From assembly GCA_965242565.1 (NCBI GenBank), contig OZ251457.1, positions 3,038,001-3,102,000 of the forward strand: a stretch of 64,000 nt of DNA, given 5' to 3'. The notes below the pieces were generated by a model. It had not been told where the DNA came from. It ran no database searches and worked only from the letters and a program-made list of their open reading frames with translations. The DNA is from CATQGW01 sp965242565. GTDB taxonomy: Bacteria; Chloroflexota; Dehalococcoidia; Bin125. A program made the position numbers and the translations under genes. Each line of letters opens with the position of its first letter. The first letter of the stretch is position 1. Shown here in pieces: positions 1 through 9,498 of this stretch.

Positions 1-534
1 GACGTAACGGTGGAAGCCGAGCTGGTCGAGCAGGGCGCAGTGCTCGGCGGCGCTGGCGACGATCGCCGAGACGTGGTCGCCGGGGTAGCGCTCCAGCATG
101 CGCGGGTCGATCGAGCCGCAGTTGACGCCGACGCGGATGGCGCAGTCGTGCGCGGCGGCGGTTTCGGCGATGAAGGCGACCTTCTTGGCGACGCTCTTCT
201 CTTTCTCGTGGTGGTGGAGGTGGCCAGGGTTGTAGCGGATCTTGTCCACGTGCGGCGCAACTGCGGTGCAGAGGCGGTAGTTCTCCTGGAGGTCGACGGA
301 GAGCGGCGCGCCGGTCTGGGCGCGTACCTCAGCGAGGGCGGCGACGTCCTTGCGGGAGTCGACGGCGACGCGCACGAGGTCGGCGCCGGCCTGTTCAAGC
401 AGGCGCACCTGGCGGACGGTGGTCTCGACATCCTGCGTGCGGGTGGCGGCCATCGACTGCACGGCGATGGGGTTGCCGCCGCCGATGGCGATGCCGCCGA
501 CGTGAACGGTGCGGGTGGCGTTGCGAGCGGCCAT
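1..534 (-). CDS. ispG: 4-hydroxy-3-methylbut-2-enyl diphosphate synthase, 5' part (cut by window edge)
   Basis: The frame reads leftward from an ATG at 534 to the window edge without a stop (178 codons). The protein opens MAARNATRTVHVGGIAIGG, then has IAVQSMAATRTQDV and LEQAGADLVRVAVDS, and later VDKIRYNPGH and RVGVNCGSID. These are hallmark blocks of the N-terminal TIM-barrel of IspG/GcpE. The family converts MEcPP to HMBPP in the MEP isoprenoid pathway, using a 4Fe-4S cluster bound by the C-terminal domain, which lies outside the window. The RCC1-like gene lies 62 bp upstream on the same strand. In several bacteria ispG lies near proS, as here. Confidence 0.93.
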   Translation of the reverse strand, partial: MAARNATRTVHVGGIAIGGGNPIAVQSMAATRTQDVETTVRQVRLLEQAGADLVRVAVDSRKDVAALAEVRAQTGAPLSVDLQENYRLCTAVAPHVDKIRYNPGHLHHHEKEKSVAKKVAFIAETAAAHDCAIRVGVNCGSIDPRMLERYPGDHVSAIVASAAEHCALLDQLGFHRYV

Positions 535-596
535 GGCGGGCTCCTCGGAAGTGTGCGCGGGTTCTCCTTCAGTGTCGCAGCGCACCCCCGCCGCCG

Positions 597-3401
597 CTAG
601 CCGCCGCCGACCTTGATCTCCGTGCTGCGCAGCCAGCGATCGACCGTCGGGCTGGTCGGGAAGTAACGCGAGGGCGGCAGGATGCGCTCGCCGCCGGTCG
701 GTGTGAAGGCGAACTCGATCCGCCCATCGGCGCGCAGCCGCGCGTTGATTCGCCCGATTGCCGCGCCGTCGACCTCCACGGGCGTTGAGCGCAGCCAGCG
801 CTGGTGGTCAACGCTCGCCGGGAAGTAGCGTGCGCTGGGCAGGATCGGCTCCACGGCGCCGGCGGGCTGCCAGCCGAACTCGGTGCGCCCGTCGGCCAGC
901 CGGCGGGCGATGATCCGCCCGCTGGTCGGAGCGTCCGCCGCCGTGCTCGGCTCGCGCAGCCAGGCGGGGATATCAAAGATGCCGTTGTAGACCATCCAGC
1001 AGGCGACCATTCCCAGCTCACTCAGTGCGCAGGCATGATTAGTGCCGGCACTGATCGCGAGGTAGTTCGTCGCTGGCGGCTGTGGCTGCCCATCGAACGT
1101 ATAACCCCAGCACTCGATTTCGCCGCTCGCCCGCAGCCCGCAACTGTGTCGCCCGCCTGCACTGACGGCGTTGAACGCTCCGCCTGGCGCGTCTGTTTGG
1201 CCGAAGTCGTTGTTTCCCCAGCACTCGACCACCCCATTCGGTCGTAGCCCGCAGGTGTGCTGATCGCCCGAGCTTACCGTGCTGAATGTCCCGCGACGCG
1301 AAGCGTCTGTTTGGCCGAAGTCGTTGTTTCCCCAGCACTCTACCGTGCCGCTGGTATGCAATCCGCAGGTGTGCTGATCGCCCGCGCTCACCGCGCTGAA
1401 CGTCCCCCCCGCCCAACTCGCTCGGAGATAACGGAGGTTTCCCCAACACTCGATCGCGCCGCTGACACGCAGCCCGCAGGTGTGTTGCCGGCCCGCACTG
1501 ACTGCGCTGAACAGGCCCCCGGGTGCGTCCACCTGGCCGTACACGTCGCTCCCCCAACACTCGACCGCACCGCTCGTGCGCAGTCCACAGGTGCGGCTCG
1601 GGCCCGCGCTGACTACGCTGAAGCGTCCGTCCGGCGCATCCGTCTGGCCCACCGAGTTGCCTCCCCAGCACTCGATCGCGCCGCTCGTACGTAGCCCGCA
1701 GGTGTGGAACCAGCCCGCGCTGACTGCACTAAACGTCCCGCTTGGCGCGTCCGTTTGGCTCTCGTTGTTGGCTCCCCAACACTCGATCGCACCGCTCGTG
1801 CGCAGGCCACAAGTGTGGTGCCGGCCCGCGCTGACTGCACTAAACGTGCCGCTTGGTGCTTCCGCCTTGCCGAACTCGTTGTCCCCCCAGCACTCGATTT
1901 CGCCAGTCTCACGCAGCCCACAGACATGGAGTGAGCCTGAACTGACGGCGCTGAAGCGGCCGCTCGGCTCATCGGTCAAGCCGTACCAATCGGCTCCCCA
2001 GCACTCGACCGCACCGCCTGGGCGCAGCCCGCAGGTGTGTGAGGAACCCGCGCTGACAGCGCTGAACGTTCCGCCCGGAGCGTCCGCTTGGCTGGAGTTG
2101 TTGACGCCCCAGCACTCCACCGCGCCGCTCAAGCGTAGCCCGCAGGTGTGGCCTCCGCCCGCACTGACCGCACTGAATCTCCCACCGGGTGCCACTGCTC
2201 GAACCTTCCCCCAGCACTCCACAACACCGCTGGTTCGCAGCCCACAAGTGAGCCTCGCACCTGCACTGACTGCGCTGAACGACCCAACCGGTGGATCCGA
2301 TTGACCGTTGTAGTTCCATCCCCAACACACCACTGCGCCGCTGGTTCGCAGCCCGCAACTGTGCCGCTCGCCCACACTCACCGCGCTGAACCTTCCGCTG
2401 GGCGCATCCGATTGGCCGTAGCGATTCCATCCCCAACACTCCACCGTGCCGCTTGTTCGCAGCCCGCAACTGTGCTGCTCGCCCGCGCTCACCGCGCTGA
2501 ACCTTCCGCTGGGCGCATCTGATTGGCTTTCGTATTCGTCACCCCAGCACTCCACCGCACCGCTTGTTCGCAGCCCACAGGTATGCCACGCGCCTGCACT
2601 GACCGCGCTGAACAATCCGTTCGGCGCATGCGAGTGTCCGCTGTAGCTGTAGTGACTTCCCCAACACTCGACCGCACCGCTCGTGCGCAGCCCGCAGGTG
2701 TGACTCCCTCCTGCGCTGACTGCATTGAACATCCCGTCCGGCGTGTCTGTCTCGCCGTAGGTGGAGTCTCCCCAGCACTCCACAACACCGCTGGTTCGCA
2801 GCCCACAGGTATGCCGCGCGCCTGCACTGACGGCGCTGAACGACCCGCCCGGCACATCCGATTGGCCGTGGCCGTTGTATCCCCAGCACTCGACCCGACC
2901 GACCGGTACTAGCCGCAGCCCGCAGGTATGCCATGCGCCTGCACTGACAGCGCTGAATGCCCCGCCTGGCGCATTCACTTGGCCGTTGTAGTTACTTCCC
3001 CAGCATTCGGCCGTGCCGCTTGTTCGCAGCCCGCAGGTGTGCTTCCCGCCCGCGCTGATCGCGCTGAACATCCCGTCCGGTGCATCCGTCTCGCCGTCGT
3101 CGTTGTTTCCCCAGCACTCGACCGCGCCGTTCGTTCGCAGCCCGCAGGTGTGATTTCCGCCTGCGCTGACAGCGCTGAACAACCCGTCCGGCGCATCTGT
3201 CTGGCCGCTGTCGTTGCGTCCCCAGCATTCGATCGCGCCCGAGTCGAGCAGCGCACAGGCGTGCTCCGTACCGACCGTGATCGCGACCGCGCGCTCCCCA
3301 CGCTGCGCGGCGGCGCTCGGCATATCAAGGGCAACGATCGCGGCGATAGCCAGGAGGGCTGCGAGGGCGAGAGCGGCAGAACGGTGGGCGTGGGTCAGCA
3401 T
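597..3401 (-). CDS. Secreted RCC1-like repeat protein (21 repeats) with a duplicated C-terminal module
   Basis: The start is taken at 3401 (934 aa) because AAAGAG lies just upstream and the product opens with a signal peptide (MLTHAHRSAALALAALLAI... to SAAAQ). An in-frame ATG at 3428 is possible but lacks a ribosome site. About residues 35-810 are 21 tandem units of roughly 37 residues with the core VSAG..HTCGLR.SGAVECWG and a DAP.G.FSA linker. This is the RCC1_2-type beta-propeller blade with two conserved Cys per unit. Three propellers of seven blades would fit but is only arithmetic. Residues 828-877 and 883-931 are two copies of a roughly 50-residue module (GRI.AR..ADGR.EF, then ILP..RYFP and RWLRST) that I do not recognise. 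Function is unknown; a surface or secreted binding protein is likely. Confidence 0.85.
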   Translation of the reverse strand: MLTHAHRSAALALAALLAIAAIVALDMPSAAAQRGERAVAITVGTEHACALLDSGAIECWGRNDSGQTDAPDGLFSAVSAGGNHTCGLRTNGAVECWGNNDDGETDAPDGMFSAISAGGKHTCGLRTSGTAECWGSNYNGQVNAPGGAFSAVSAGAWHTCGLRLVPVGRVECWGYNGHGQSDVPGGSFSAVSAGARHTCGLRTSGVVECWGDSTYGETDTPDGMFNAVSAGGSHTCGLRTSGAVECWGSHYSYSGHSHAPNGLFSAVSAGAWHTCGLRTSGAVECWGDEYESQSDAPSGRFSAVSAGEQHSCGLRTSGTVECWGWNRYGQSDAPSGRFSAVSVGERHSCGLRTSGAVVCWGWNYNGQSDPPVGSFSAVSAGARLTCGLRTSGVVECWGKVRAVAPGGRFSAVSAGGGHTCGLRLSGAVECWGVNNSSQADAPGGTFSAVSAGSSHTCGLRPGGAVECWGADWYGLTDEPSGRFSAVSSGSLHVCGLRETGEIECWGDNEFGKAEAPSGTFSAVSAGRHHTCGLRTSGAIECWGANNESQTDAPSGTFSAVSAGWFHTCGLRTSGAIECWGGNSVGQTDAPDGRFSVVSAGPSRTCGLRTSGAVECWGSDVYGQVDAPGGLFSAVSAGRQHTCGLRVSGAIECWGNLRYLRASWAGGTFSAVSAGDQHTCGLHTSGTVECWGNNDFGQTDASRRGTFSTVSSGDQHTCGLRPNGVVECWGNNDFGQTDAPGGAFNAVSAGGRHSCGLRASGEIECWGYTFDGQPQPPATNYLAISAGTNHACALSELGMVACWMVYNGIFDIPAWLREPSTAADAPTSGRIIARRLADGRTEFGWQPAGAVEPILPSARYFPASVDHQRWLRSTPVEVDGAAIGRINARLRADGRIEFAFTPTGGERILPPSRYFPTSPTVDRWLRSTEIKVGGG

Positions 3402-3547
3402 GTGGTCTCTTTCGTCGTCGATGGGCATGTGTGGGGCTAGACGACGGGCTGCCCGCAGTTGTTCCCTGCGCGACGGCGAACGCGCGCAAGTTAGGGCGGG
3501 ATGGATGTTGCGGCAACAGGACGGGGGCGCGGGCGTAGGCTGGGGAG

Positions 3548-3916
3548 GTGCTGTTCGAGGCGATCTTTTTGGCGCTGTTTTTGTTGACCTGGGGGGTGTT
3601 GGGGGGGCTGGGCTGGATTTGGCTGAGCGTACGGCGGCGGGCGGTGGGGGCAATTTTTGCGCTGCCGGCGGCGCTGCTGGGGGCGATGGGGGGCGGCACG
3701 GCGACGCCGCTGCTGGGGCTCGATGACGGGCTCGGCATCGGGGTGAGCATGATCACCGCGGCGGCCGGCGGGTTGGCGCTCTGCCGGCTGGCCTATGCGG
3801 TGTGGGATCTGTTCGAGCTGGGGCGCGCGTTTCGCCCGCTGGCGCGGCGCGGTCGCTGCGCGGATCGGGATCGCTCGGTACCCTCGCAGGAGCAGGGGCG
3901 CACTAAGCCGCGCTGA
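3548..3916 (+). CDS. Small integral membrane protein, unknown
   Basis: A 122-residue frame begins at GTG 3548. The sequence shows three hydrophobic stretches (about residues 2-28, 34-52 and 60-90), then a short polar basic tail. GGGGAGG overlaps the start codon, so the exact start is uncertain. It ends 21 bp before proS on the same strand and may be co-transcribed with it. No family was recognised. It is kept because the hydrophobic pattern is coherent and no better gene lies on the other strand here. Confidence 0.5.
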   Translation: MLFEAIFLALFLLTWGVLGGLGWIWLSVRRRAVGAIFALPAALLGAMGGGTATPLLGLDDGLGIGVSMITAAAGGLALCRLAYAVWDLFELGRAFRPLARRGRCADRDRSVPSQEQGRTKPR

Positions 3917-3937
3917 GCCGCGCGGGGAGCGGGACTG

Positions 3938-5656
3938 ATGGCCACTCGGATGAGCGGGATGTTCGGGCGCACGCTGCGCGAGGCGCCGGCCGACGCGGAC
4001 AGCGCCAATCACCAGCTGTTGCTGCGCTCGGGGCTGATCGTGCAGCTGGCGGCGGGGGTCTACTCGTTCATGCCGGCGGCCTGGCGCTCGCTGCGCAAGA
4101 TCGAGCAGATCGTGCGGGAGGAGATGGAGGCGGCCGGGGCGCAGGAGATTCGGATGCCGGCGATGCAGCCGCTGGAGCTGTGGCAGGAGACGGGGCGGGA
4201 TCGCTCCTACGGACCGGTGCTCTTCCGGCTGCGGGACCGGCGGGAGCGCCCGATGGTGCTCGCGCCGACGCACGAGGAGGCGGTCACCGACCTCTTCCGC
4301 AAGACGGCGCAGTCCTACCGCGACTTGCCGCAGCGGGTGTTCCAGATGCAGACCAAGTTCCGCGACGAGCCGCGCCCGCGCGGGGGGCTGATTCGGGTGC
4401 GCGAGTTCATCATGAAGGACGCCTACTCGTTCGACATCGACGAGCAGGCCTTCCAGCGCACCTACCAGGCGATGGCGGCGGCGTACCACAATGTCTACCG
4501 TCGCTGCGGGGTGCCGGTGGCGGCGGTGCAGGCGGATTCGGGGGCGATTGGGGGGAAGCAGTCGGAGGAGTTCATCTTCCTGACGGAGATCGGGGAGGAC
4601 AACATCGCGCTCTGCGCGTCCTGCGGCTACGCGGCCAACCAGGAGCGAGCGGAGTTCAACCGCGGGACGGCGTCGGACGCGGAGCCGGCGCCCGCTGAGG
4701 AGGTCGAGACGCCGGGCACGACGACGATCGAGGCGCTGGCCGAGTTTCTCGGTGTTCCCGCGAGCGCGACGGCGAAGGCGGCGTTTTTCCTCGTAGACGG
4801 TGAGCCGACCTTTGCGGTGATTCGCGGGGACCTGGAGGTCAACGAGCTAAAGCTGATCAACGCGCTGGGAGCGCAGGAGGCGCGTCCGCTGACGCCCGAA
4901 GAGGTGGCGGAGGCGGGCTGGACGGCGGGCTACGCCTCGCCCGTGGGCCTGGATCCCGCGCGGGTGATCGCGGACCCCAGCGTGGTTGATGCGCGCAATC
5001 TGGTCGGCGGCGCGAACCGCGAGGGCTATCACCTGCGCAACCTCAACTACGGGCGCGACTGGTCGGCGGGGACGGTGGCGGACATCGGGCTGGCGCAGGA
5101 CGGCTCGCCCTGCGGCGCCTGCGCCGACGGGCGGCTGGCGATGCAGCGCGGCGTGGAGTTGGGGCACATCTTCCGGCTGGGCGAGGTCTATGCCGCGCCG
5201 ATGGAGGCGGGGGTGCTGAACGCGGCGGGCGAGCGGGTGCTGCCGGTGATGGGCTGCTACGGGATTGGGCTGGAGCGGCTGCTGGCGGCGGTGGTGCAGG
5301 CGAATCACGACGAGCAGGGGATCGTCTGGCCGCCGGCCGTCGCGCCCTACGACGCGCACATCGTGGTGATCGGCGCGGATCGCGCGGAGGTCGGGGAGGC
5401 GCTGGTGCGGCTCGAAGCCGATCTCGACGCGGCCGGCCTGGCCTGTCTGAGCGACGACCGCGACGAGCGTCCGGGGGTGAAGTTCAACGACGCGGATCTG
5501 CTCGGCGCGCCGCTGCGTTTCACGCTCGGTCCGCGCGGGCTGCGCGACGGCGAGGTGGAGATCAAGTCGCGGGCCGGCGGCGAGGCGCGCAATGTGCCGC
5601 TGGCCGAGGCCGCTTCCGTTGCGCAGGATGCGCTCGCGGCCTTGCAAAGCAGCTGA
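3938..5656 (+). CDS. proS: Prolyl-tRNA synthetase, bacterial type with editing domain
   Basis: This 572-residue protein is a class II synthetase that charges tRNA-Pro. The N-terminal catalytic core has VLAPTHEEAVTDLFR (about 107-121) and motif 2, FRDEPRPRGGLIRVREF (141-157), followed by MKDAYSFD. Around residues 235-400 lies the insertion (INS) editing domain typical of the long bacterial form. Motif 3 is VMGCYGIGLERLLAAVV near 430, and the anticodon-binding domain ends the protein. Length matches the family. The ATG at 3938 is preceded by GGGGAG. It lies upstream of nusA with a 184-bp gap. Confidence 0.97.
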   Translation: MATRMSGMFGRTLREAPADADSANHQLLLRSGLIVQLAAGVYSFMPAAWRSLRKIEQIVREEMEAAGAQEIRMPAMQPLELWQETGRDRSYGPVLFRLRDRRERPMVLAPTHEEAVTDLFRKTAQSYRDLPQRVFQMQTKFRDEPRPRGGLIRVREFIMKDAYSFDIDEQAFQRTYQAMAAAYHNVYRRCGVPVAAVQADSGAIGGKQSEEFIFLTEIGEDNIALCASCGYAANQERAEFNRGTASDAEPAPAEEVETPGTTTIEALAEFLGVPASATAKAAFFLVDGEPTFAVIRGDLEVNELKLINALGAQEARPLTPEEVAEAGWTAGYASPVGLDPARVIADPSVVDARNLVGGANREGYHLRNLNYGRDWSAGTVADIGLAQDGSPCGACADGRLAMQRGVELGHIFRLGEVYAAPMEAGVLNAAGERVLPVMGCYGIGLERLLAAVVQANHDEQGIVWPPAVAPYDAHIVVIGADRAEVGEALVRLEADLDAAGLACLSDDRDERPGVKFNDADLLGAPLRFTLGPRGLRDGEVEIKSRAGGEARNVPLAEAASVAQDALAALQSS

Positions 5657-5840
5657 GGGGCGGCTGAGGGGCATCGCCGCGGCGGGCGGTATCGCCCGGC
5701 GGGTGTATGCTGATTGAGCGGCGGTTCGGTGAGACGCACGTGGACGCACCTGACGCATTGGGCGCGTGTCTTTCTGCATCACGGCTGAAGCGTGCGAACG
5801 ACCGGGCCGCTCCCAACCCGCTAGCGCGATGGGCAGCGCG

Positions 5841-7280
5841 ATGAAGACCGACTTTCTTCTGGCAATCAAGCAGCTGACGGCCGAAAAGGCGCTGAACGAG
5901 GACGTCGTGTTCGACGCCGTGGAGCGCGGCATGGCGGCCGCGGTGAAGCGCGGCTACGAGCTGCCGGGCGAGGTCAAGGTGACGATCGACCGCTACGACG
6001 GCGTGATGGATGTGTGGTCGGAGATGGAGGTGGTGGAGATCGAGGAGGACATTGCGGACGAGGATCTGCAGATCGATCTGGAGCGGGCGCGGGCGATCGA
6101 CGGGGCGATGGCGATCGGCTCGACGCTGCGCCGGCAGCATCGGGTTGACGATGTGGGCGGTCGGATCGAGGCGCAGACGGCGAAGCAGGTGGTGCTGCAG
6201 GCGCTGCGCGAAGCGGAGCGCGACGCGATCTTCGAGGAATACTCCGGGCAGGAAGGCGGGATCGTTTCCGGCCAGGTGCAGCGGATCGACAACCACCAGG
6301 TGATCGTGGATCTGGGTCGGGCGGAGGCGGTGTTGCCGAGTTCGGAGCAGGTGCGGATGGAGCACTACCGCAGCGGGCAACGGATTCGCGCGCTGATGAT
6401 CGAGGTGCTGCAGGCGGCCAAGGGGCCACAGATCGTGATCTCGCGCCGTCGGCCGGAGTTCGTGCGGCGGCTGTTCGAGATGGAAGTGCCGGAGATTGGG
6501 CGGAACACGGTGGAAATCCGCGGAGTGGCGCGGGAGCCCGGGCATCGCACGAAGATCGCGGTGTACTCGCGTCAGGACGGGATCGACGCGATCGGCGCCT
6601 GCGTGGGGATGCGCGCGATGCGCATCCAGAATGTGGTCAACGAGCTCAACGGCGAGCGGATCGATGTGGTGCAGTGGGATCCGGATCCGCGCGTCTTCGT
6701 TGAGCATGCGCTGAGCCCCGCGCAGACGCTGGCGGTGCGGATTGTGCGCGAGGCGAACACGGCCGAGGTGGCGGTGCCCGACCAGCAGATGAGTCTGGCG
6801 ATTGGGCGCGAGGGGCAGAATGCGCGGCTCGCCGCGCAGTTGAGCGGCTACCGGATCGACATCAAACCGCAAACGGCTGCGGAGCGTCTGCGCGACGATG
6901 GGCGCGGGGCGTTCGCGCCCCAGGAGGAGCTGGTCATCGAGCCGGAGCCGGAGGTTCCGCCGACGCCGCTTGCGACGCCGGTAGTCGAGCCGCGCGAGCT
7001 CGCGCCCGCGGCGTCCGACGAACCGGGCGCGGCGCCGGTGTTCGAGCCTGCGGAGACGGCGGAGGAAGAGCCGGAGGCGGAGCCGGCGCTGGCGGCGACC
7101 GAGTTGCAGCCTGCCGCTTCGCAGCCCGGCCAGATTCGCTTCGGAGAGGATGTGCTGCGGCGCGAGGATGAAGAGCCGCAGCGCCGCCGCCGCCGTCCGC
7201 GCTTCATCGAAAACGTCGAGGACATCGACGAGGACGAGGATCCGTACGCGCAGTACGCGGATTACGAGGACGACTTCTAG
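5841..7280 (+). CDS. nusA: Transcription termination/antitermination protein NusA
   Basis: NusA binds RNA polymerase and nascent RNA and modulates pausing, termination and antitermination. From ATG 5841 (MKTDFLLAIKQLTAEKAL) the product is 479 aa. Order of domains: N-terminal RNAP-binding domain (about 1-125), S1 domain (GGIVSGQVQRIDNHQVIVDLG), then two KH domains (GACVGMRAMRIQNVVNEL and MSLAIGREGQNARLAAQLSGYRIDI). A long acidic tail after about residue 350 ends in DEDEDPYAQYADYEDDF and is unlike the short form of many bacteria. An upstream ATG at 5829 is in frame; neither start has a strong ribosome site. It opens the nusA-ylxR-infB-rbfA-truB cluster; rimP, usually just upstream, is absent. 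Confidence 0.95.
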   Translation: MKTDFLLAIKQLTAEKALNEDVVFDAVERGMAAAVKRGYELPGEVKVTIDRYDGVMDVWSEMEVVEIEEDIADEDLQIDLERARAIDGAMAIGSTLRRQHRVDDVGGRIEAQTAKQVVLQALREAERDAIFEEYSGQEGGIVSGQVQRIDNHQVIVDLGRAEAVLPSSEQVRMEHYRSGQRIRALMIEVLQAAKGPQIVISRRRPEFVRRLFEMEVPEIGRNTVEIRGVAREPGHRTKIAVYSRQDGIDAIGACVGMRAMRIQNVVNELNGERIDVVQWDPDPRVFVEHALSPAQTLAVRIVREANTAEVAVPDQQMSLAIGREGQNARLAAQLSGYRIDIKPQTAAERLRDDGRGAFAPQEELVIEPEPEVPPTPLATPVVEPRELAPAASDEPGAAPVFEPAETAEEEPEAEPALAATELQPAASQPGQIRFGEDVLRREDEEPQRRRRRPRFIENVEDIDEDEDPYAQYADYEDDF

Positions 7281-7354
7281 TCGTGCGCTAGCCCGGTGGA
7301 GCGCCCGCGGACCTTCCTCGGCTGGCGCCCGCCGGATCGAGGGAGAGGGCATCC

Positions 7355-7654
7355 GTGGCCGCATCCGCACCAGCCGCCGTCGTGCGCGCGCGTCGTTTGC
7401 CGTTGCGCCGCTGCGTGGTCTGCCGTTGCTCCGCGCCGAAGGCCGAGCTGGGCCGCGTCGTGCGGACGCCGACGGATGAGCTGCGGCTCGGCGCGGCGGA
7501 AGGGCGCGGCGCGTATGTCTGTCGAGGCGCCTGTGCGGCGGCGCTGGCGGGCAATGCACAGCCGCTGGCGCGGGCGCTGCGCGTCGCGGTTCCACTGCAG
7601 CTGATCGAGCAGATTTTGCGGGCGTACGGGCCCGGTGAGGAGGCGGCGACATGA
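7355..7654 (+). CDS. ylxR: YlxR family RNA-binding protein
   Basis: A 99-residue protein of the YlxR (DUF448) family, a small nucleic-acid-binding protein nearly always found between nusA and infB. The diagnostic core is RRCVVCR...PKAELGRVVR then GRGAYVCRGAC. The GTG start at 7355 has GGGAGAGGG upstream, and its stop overlaps the infB start (ATGA at 7651-7654), indicating translational coupling. Work in Bacillus links the family to RNase P regulation; that role is not demonstrated for this protein. Confidence 0.9.
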   Translation: MAASAPAAVVRARRLPLRRCVVCRCSAPKAELGRVVRTPTDELRLGAAEGRGAYVCRGACAAALAGNAQPLARALRVAVPLQLIEQILRAYGPGEEAAT

Positions 7655-9483
7655 CGACGCAGGAGCATCCCGCGCGGACGCTGCAAATTCCACGCACGCT
7701 GACCGTGCGCGAATTGGCCGATCTGTTGGGCGACACGCCGGTCACGGTGATCAAGACGTTGATGGTCAACGGCGTGATGGCCGACGTGAGCAAGACGCTG
7801 GACTACGACACGGCGGCCGTGGTGGCGCTGACCCACGGTTTCGAGCCGGAGGAACAGGGCGATGTGATCGCCGAGCCGGAAGCGCCCTCGACGCTTGATT
7901 TTCTGGTCGATGCGGAAGCCGATGACGATGATCCGTCGGTGCTTCGCCCGCGCCCGCCGGTGATCGCGGTGCTGGGGCATGTGGACCACGGCAAGACGAG
8001 TCTGCTCGATGCGATCCGCGAAGCCAACGTGGCGGAGGGCGAAGCGGGCGGGATTACGCAGCGGGTCGGCGCGTATCAGGCGCAGGCGGGCGGGCGGCTG
8101 CTGACGTTCATCGACACGCCGGGTCATGAGGCGTTCACCGAGATGCGCGCGCGCGGCGCGAACGCGACGGATCTGGCGGTGCTGGTGGTGGCGGCCAACG
8201 ATGGGGTGATGCCGCAGACGCGGGAGGCGATTAACCACATTCAGGCGGCGGGCGTGCCGATGGTGGTGGCGTTGAACAAGATCGATCTGGACAGCATCAA
8301 TCCGGATCGGGTCAAAGCCTCGCTGGCGGAGGCGGGAGTGCAGATCGAGGAATACGGCGGCGAGGTGCCGCTGACGGCGGTCTCGGCGACGCGCGGCGAC
8401 GGGCTGGACGATCTGCTGGAGACGCTCGGCCTGCTGGCGGACATCAGCAATTTCCAGGCGAATCCGGATCGCGCGGCGGAGGGCGTGGTGCTGGAGGCGG
8501 AGCTGGATCGCCGCCAGGGGCCGCGCACCACGCTGCTCGTGCAGCGCGGCACGCTGCGGCAGGGCGACGCGCTGCTGGTGGGCCGCACCTGGGGGCGCAT
8601 CAAGGCGATGACGACCTTCGCCGGCGAGCGGATTATGGAAGCCGGACCGTCGACGCCGGCCGTGGTGCTGGGGTTGCAGGAAGTCGCCGACGCGGGCGAC
8701 GGTTTTCGGGTGGTCGCCACTGATCGCGAAGCGAAGCGGATCTACGAGCAGGCCAAGCGCGAGCGCGAAGCGCGCGAGGCGCAGCTGCAGCACTCGGCCA
8801 GCCTCGATGCACTGTTCGGCGAAATTTCGCGCGGCGGCGTCAGCTCGCTCAACCTGATCGTGAAGACCGATGTGGTGGGCAGCGTCGAGGCGCTGCGCGA
8901 TTCGCTGGAGCGGTTGAGCAACGAAGAAGTGGCGGTCAAGGTGATTCACGCCGCCGCGGGCGCCGTCTCGGGCAGCGATGTCAACCTCGCGCTGGCCTCC
9001 GAGGGGATCATCATCGCCTTCAACTGCCCCGTTGAGCCCGGCGCGGCGCGGCTGGCGGAGACCGAGGGCGTCGAGATTCGCTCGTACAGCATCATCTACC
9101 AGGTGATCGAAGAGGTGGAAGCGGCGATTACCGGGATGCTCAAGCCGGTCGAGATGCAAGTGGTCGATGCCCACGCCGAGGTGCTACAGATTTTCCCCAT
9201 TCGGGGCATGGGCAAAATCGCCGGCTCGCGGGTGCTCGACGGAACGATCCAGCGCGGCGCGCAGGTCCACGTGTATCGGCAGGGCGAGCTGATCGCCGAC
9301 GGCGAGATTCGCAACCTGCGCCGTTTCCAGGACGATGTGCAGACGGTCGACGCCGGGCAGGAGTGCGGCATCGCGCTGACCACGTTCGAGGATTTCGAGG
9401 CGGGCGATCAGCTGGAGTTCTACCACGTCGAGACGCAGTCGCGGATTTCGTCGGGCGGCGAGATTCGCGCGGCGTCGCGCTAG
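7651..9483 (+). CDS. infB: Translation initiation factor IF-2 (short form)
   Basis: A GTPase that places initiator tRNA on the 30S subunit and promotes subunit joining. The protein is 610 aa: IF2_N domain at about 10-65 (TVRELADLLGDTPVTVIKTLM), G1 loop GHVDHGKTSLLDA (109-121), DTPGHEAF, NKID, then the domain II beta-barrel, IF-2 domain III (VVGSVEALRDSLERLS) and C2 domain. It lacks the long low-complexity N-terminal region of the enterobacterial protein (about 890 aa); a short IF2 is known in Dehalococcoidia and other lineages. It overlaps ylxR by 4 bp and is followed after 15 bp by rbfA. Confidence 0.97.
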   Translation: MTTQEHPARTLQIPRTLTVRELADLLGDTPVTVIKTLMVNGVMADVSKTLDYDTAAVVALTHGFEPEEQGDVIAEPEAPSTLDFLVDAEADDDDPSVLRPRPPVIAVLGHVDHGKTSLLDAIREANVAEGEAGGITQRVGAYQAQAGGRLLTFIDTPGHEAFTEMRARGANATDLAVLVVAANDGVMPQTREAINHIQAAGVPMVVALNKIDLDSINPDRVKASLAEAGVQIEEYGGEVPLTAVSATRGDGLDDLLETLGLLADISNFQANPDRAAEGVVLEAELDRRQGPRTTLLVQRGTLRQGDALLVGRTWGRIKAMTTFAGERIMEAGPSTPAVVLGLQEVADAGDGFRVVATDREAKRIYEQAKREREAREAQLQHSASLDALFGEISRGGVSSLNLIVKTDVVGSVEALRDSLERLSNEEVAVKVIHAAAGAVSGSDVNLALASEGIIIAFNCPVEPGAARLAETEGVEIRSYSIIYQVIEEVEAAITGMLKPVEMQVVDAHAEVLQIFPIRGMGKIAGSRVLDGTIQRGAQVHVYRQGELIADGEIRNLRRFQDDVQTVDAGQECGIALTTFEDFEAGDQLEFYHVETQSRISSGGEIRAASR

Positions 9484-9498
9484 CCAGGGACGCGGCCG

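Noticed and set aside
5562..7793. Long minus-strand frame opposite proS/nusA/infB
   Set aside because: Shadow of high-GC genes; Arg/His/Leu-rich with no domains, while the opposite strand encodes certain housekeeping genes.
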